From DATBJJ01 sp036556425 (lineage in GTDB: Bacteria > Acidobacteriota > Vicinamibacteria > Vicinamibacterales > 2-12-FULL-66-21): a stretch of DNA of 64,000 nt. The notes under the pieces were generated by a model. It searched no databases. It worked only from the letters and a program-made list of their open reading frames with translations, and was not told where the DNA came from. Below are positions 61,069 through 64,000 of the stretch, one piece after another. The stretch lies in assembly GCA_036556425.1 (NCBI GenBank), contig DATBJJ010000098.1:1-64000 (forward strand), given 5' to 3'. Positions within the stretch are counted from its first letter, which is position 1. Every line of letters begins with the position of its first letter. The position numbers were made by a program, and so were the translations under genes.

Positions 61069-63009
61069 TCACTTGAATCCCACGACCTGCCGGATCATGC
61101 CGTCGCTCTTGGTCAGGATGTAGAGCTCGCCGTTGGCGTCCTCCGCGAAACGCATGTCGACGCGCCCGCGGCCCGAGATCGCCGCGGCGCCGGGCAGCGC
61201 GTCGCCTCGGCCGCCGCGGGTGCGAAACGTCGCTTCGACCATCCGGCGAAGCCCCGCATCCACTTCGTACATCGGCGCGATCGTCGCCGCGACCCCGTCG
61301 TCGGCGCGAAGCACATCGGATCTCTCCGAGTACCAGATCCGGCCGCTCGTGATGTCGCCGAACAGGAGCTTTCCTTTGAGCGAAGGAATCTTGCTGCCGC
61401 GATAGAAGAACCCCCCAGCGATCGCGTCGCCGCCGCCCGCCGCATGCGGATAGGCAATCACTGGATATGTGGGTTTGACGGTGCCGCGCGCGATCGTGTC
61501 GGTGATCTGCACGGGAATCGTATCGTCCGCGGGCACAGGACGCATGCCTTCGAGCGTCATCGCCTGTGTGCCTTCGCGCAGCGAGTACCCATAGTTCGCG
61601 CCCTTCTTGACGATGACGGCGGTCTCCCACGCGTTGAGGCCGATGTTGAACGCGATGAGCCTTCCGGCGTCCCAGATCATGCGATGCGGATTGCGCAGGC
61701 CCACCGCCCAAATCTCTTTGCGCGCGCCGTCGACGGACGCGAACGGATTGTCGTTCGGGATCCGGTACCGGCCGTTTTCGCTGACCGTGCTCGTGCTCGT
61801 GTGCGTCCGCCGATCCGGCACGATGCGGAGGATCTTGCCGACGAGCGTGTCGAGCCGCTGCGGATCCATGCGCCGGCTGTCGCGCTGCTCGCCGGTACCG
61901 GCGTCGCCGCTGCCGATGTACATCACACGCCAGTCGGGATCGCCGCGCCGCGACGCCGGATTGAACGTCATCTCGCCCATCGGATGGATCGGCGTCGGCT
62001 GCTGCAGGCGAAGCAGCTCGCGCGCCGTGCCCTCGAACGTGGTGTTCGCGATGTTGCGATCGGTCCACTCGATGAGAACCGCTTCGCGATCGATCCGTCC
62101 GTTGAACGTCGGCGTCGCGATTGCCGGCGTCGTCGCGTACTTCGACAGATCGAGTCCCGGCACGACGCCCGTCTTCGGCGCGGCCGGCGCCGGCGTCGCC
62201 GGATCCTCCATGTGGATCGTGTAGAAGACGCCGTTGCGCGCGTAGTCGGGATCGAAGATGAAGTTCGTGAGGCCGATCGCCAGATTGCGCTCGAACGTGA
62301 ACTTCGGGAACAAGCCGGGTCGTCCGGCGAGGCCGTTGAAATCCAGGTACGTCGTGAACTGCTTCGTCTTCCTGTCGAGGATGTACAACGGTCCGTTGAG
62401 ATCGTTCACGAAGAACCGCCGGCCGCCTGGCTCGTCGCGCAGGAAATTCACGCGCGCGAGCTGCCCGCGTGTGTTTTCGCCGCCGAGCTCGCCCGTGATT
62501 GGCATCTGGACGTAGTCGGTCAGCTCCAACGTGTGCCGCGGCGTCGGATCCGCCGCGGCCGCCGGCGCGATCGTCACGGTCGTCTTCGTCGCGAGCGCCC
62601 GCAGGTAATTGACGATGCTCCAGATCTCGGTATCGCTGATGCGGCCGTCCCATCCGGCCATCATCGTCGGCGGAATTCCCTTCTTGACGATGGCGTAGAT
62701 CTCGCCGTCGGTGGAACCGTAGTCCGTCTTGTCGTCCGTGAGATCCGGCGGCTGCTTGCCGCCCTGCTCCTGGATGATCGAGATCGGAACGCCCGCTTTC
62801 TCGGCGCCCTGAGCCATGTTGCCGTGGCACGCCGCGCAATTCGCGTCGTAGGCCTTTCTGCCGGCGGCGATCGACTCAGGCGTCGACGGCACTGGATTCT
62901 TCAGCTTCGCGGCTTCGGGGTTCTTCACGTCCTGCCGCGCGAGGCCGCTGCTGCCGATGATGCCGCTCACGGCGAGGACAATGACCGCATATGCGAGGCG
63001 CGAGTGCAT
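61069..63009 (-). CDS. Cytochrome c fused to PQQ-dependent sugar dehydrogenase-like domain
   Basis: Exported protein of 646 residues. After a signal peptide (AYAVIVLAVSGIIGSSGLA) comes a c-type cytochrome with haem motif C58-A-A-C61-H62 and a Met-rich region GIPPTMMAGWDG as candidate axial ligand. From ~160 follows a six-bladed propeller like soluble glucose/aldose sugar dehydrogenases: GLTNFIFDPDYARNGVFY, HPMGEMTFNP, GLRNPHRMIWD, AGGGDAIAGGFFYRG and MRFAEDANGELYILT. Electrons from sugar oxidation would pass to the attached haem. The ATG at 63009 has GAAGG upstream; the frame is open to 63051. Confidence 0.87.
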   Translation of the reverse strand: MHSRLAYAVIVLAVSGIIGSSGLARQDVKNPEAAKLKNPVPSTPESIAAGRKAYDANCAACHGNMAQGAEKAGVPISIIQEQGGKQPPDLTDDKTDYGSTDGEIYAIVKKGIPPTMMAGWDGRISDTEIWSIVNYLRALATKTTVTIAPAAAADPTPRHTLELTDYVQMPITGELGGENTRGQLARVNFLRDEPGGRRFFVNDLNGPLYILDRKTKQFTTYLDFNGLAGRPGLFPKFTFERNLAIGLTNFIFDPDYARNGVFYTIHMEDPATPAPAAPKTGVVPGLDLSKYATTPAIATPTFNGRIDREAVLIEWTDRNIANTTFEGTARELLRLQQPTPIHPMGEMTFNPASRRGDPDWRVMYIGSGDAGTGEQRDSRRMDPQRLDTLVGKILRIVPDRRTHTSTSTVSENGRYRIPNDNPFASVDGARKEIWAVGLRNPHRMIWDAGRLIAFNIGLNAWETAVIVKKGANYGYSLREGTQAMTLEGMRPVPADDTIPVQITDTIARGTVKPTYPVIAYPHAAGGGDAIAGGFFYRGSKIPSLKGKLLFGDITSGRIWYSERSDVLRADDGVAATIAPMYEVDAGLRRMVEATFRTRGGRGDALPGAAAISGRGRVDMRFAEDANGELYILTKSDGMIRQVVGFK

Positions 63010-63123
63010 GTGCGTACCTTCAGGGCTTCTTGGCGACTTTGCCTTTTTCATTGCGAAGCTTACACGACCGCGGCAGGCCGATTGGTTTCTTCGCCGTCAC
63101 GGTGCTCAGAGGCCGGCGCGAGC

Positions 63124-63927
63124 TCACCACGTCGTCCTCAGAGCGATCGCGACCCAGCCCGCACGCGACTTTACGTCCACGCATCGTAGACCAACGTGAC
63201 GATAGGCGTCGGCGACGTCCCGCTCGAGCGCGACCGGAATGCCCGACAGCACGAGCCGGCCGTCGTGACCCAGGCGGCGCACGAGCTCAGGCGCCATCTC
63301 GATGAGCGAGGCCGCCAGGATGTTGGCGAGCACCAGCGGCCACGCTCCGGTCGCAGCCTCGGGGCCGCCGCGTGCGAGGTGAAGCCGCTCCTGCAATCCG
63401 TTGATGCGCGCGTTCTCTTCCGCGACGCGCAGAGACTCGCCGTCCAAGTCGACGCCCATCGCGCGCGGCACGCCCATCATCAGCGCCGCGAGCGCGAGCA
63501 CGCCGGAGCCCGTTCCCACGTCGAGCACCGCGTCAGGCATCGCAGTCCGCAACGCCTCTTCCAACGCGTCGAGGCACAGCGCGGTCGTCGGATGGAGTCC
63601 CGTGCCGAATGCCGCCGCGTCGATCAATTTCAGCGCGCCCGGCTCAGCGTCCAGATGCGCCGGAACGATCCGCAGTCCTCCGGCGCGGACGGCCCGCGGG
63701 CTCAAGATCCAAACCGAGTCCGCATCGCGTCCCGTCGCACGGGACACCGAGATGTCGACGACGCCAAGGCTGCGCGCGATCTCTTCGGGCGCCACGCCGT
63801 CCGGCATGAGCGCGGCGATCCCGCGCTCCTGTAGACGCTCGACATCGAGCGCGCCGAGCGCGACCAGCCGATCGAGCGCATCATCGCCTGCATCGGGAAG
63901 GTCGACTCGGTACGGCACGCCGAACAT
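63124..63927 (-). CDS. prmA: Ribosomal protein L11 methyltransferase (PrmA-like)
   Basis: Methyltransferase of 267 residues. The SAM-binding motif I is VLDVGTGSGVLALAAL; AAFGTGLHPTTALCLDAL upstream of it is the PrmA signature, and VLANILAASL is the catalytic-loop region. PrmA trimethylates ribosomal protein L11. The N-terminal L11-binding domain is present though divergent. It is divergent from the partial gene at the right edge, 14 bases between the starts. Confidence 0.88.
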   Translation of the reverse strand: MFGVPYRVDLPDAGDDALDRLVALGALDVERLQERGIAALMPDGVAPEEIARSLGVVDISVSRATGRDADSVWILSPRAVRAGGLRIVPAHLDAEPGALKLIDAAAFGTGLHPTTALCLDALEEALRTAMPDAVLDVGTGSGVLALAALMMGVPRAMGVDLDGESLRVAEENARINGLQERLHLARGGPEAATGAWPLVLANILAASLIEMAPELVRRLGHDGRLVLSGIPVALERDVADAYRHVGLRCVDVKSRAGWVAIALRTTW

Positions 63928-63941
63928 AGTAAGGTTGACGC

Positions 63942-64000
63942 ATGTTCGTCGGACATCTTGCCGTCGCGCTGACCGGAAAGAGCGCCAGCCGAGGCACGTC
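63942..64000 (+). CDS. Start of an unidentified gene, cut by the window edge
   Basis: An ATG at 63942 with AAGG 8 bases upstream opens a frame that reads MFVGHLAVALTGKSASRGT up to the edge. Short and partial; the beginning looks like that of small membrane proteins, but no family can be given. Confidence 0.45.
   Translation, partial: MFVGHLAVALTGKSASRGT

Overview
The window reads as a chromosomal segment of a high-GC, soil-type Gram-negative bacterium, most likely an Acidobacteriota (Vicinamibacteria-like). The support is three Oar-like TonB-dependent receptors with an N-terminal carboxypeptidase-regulatory-like domain, three long MacB/FtsX permeases of the acidobacterial ADOP type, PadR regulators coupled to such genes, an ACE-like M2 peptidase, a DUF1579 protein and a cytochrome c/sugar-dehydrogenase fusion. 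No rRNA, tRNA, CRISPR array, insertion sequence or phage gene was recognised. Coding density is very high and many neighbouring genes overlap at their start or stop codons.

Layout. 0.2-5.7 kb: a three-frame PadR remnant, a MASE1-GAF histidine kinase, then a PadR-ADOP pair. 5.86-29.95 kb: a 24-kb stretch with every gene on the plus strand. It holds an exported RidA, a CBM9-like protein, a Tat-exported SelA-like PLP enzyme, a GntR/UTRA regulator with its own promoter, a SIS protein, TonB receptor 1, the block DUF362 / PQQ-propeller / ApbE / unknown secreted protein, TonB receptor 2, two paralogous exported amidohydrolases, TonB receptor 3, a second Tat-exported SelA-like enzyme and an exported RraA-family protein. 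29.9-38.7 kb: small basic protein, cysteine hydrolase, HhH-PHP protein, PAS histidine kinase, UdgX, ABC exporter, and separate NHEJ-type DNA ligase and LigD-like polymerase genes. 38.7-64 kb: mixed housekeeping and membrane genes (SDR, ADOP with a dynamin-like GTPase, LtrA, PadR-HAAS pair, GlgB, EVE and MUG, CHRD, TerB-like, M2 peptidase, GT39-like protein, hybrid histidine kinase, ADOP, DUF1579, cytochrome c-GSDH, PrmA, and the start of one more gene at the right edge).

How it may work together. The 24-kb block pairs outer-membrane uptake with enzymes that would form a deacylase, PLP-lyase, imine-deaminase (RidA) and aldolase-like (RraA) route. What is unusual is that almost all of these enzymes carry Tat or Sec export signals, so the chemistry would take place in the periplasm. 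This is an inference from family assignments and signal sequences.

A second, independent signal is non-coding. At least a dozen sites carry drifting near-tandem repeats with a unit of 7, 8 or 9 bp. They often start at or within a few bases of a stop codon, and two of them lie inside the linker just behind a signal peptide. Each site has its own word, and several words recur at distant sites, sometimes in inverted orientation.
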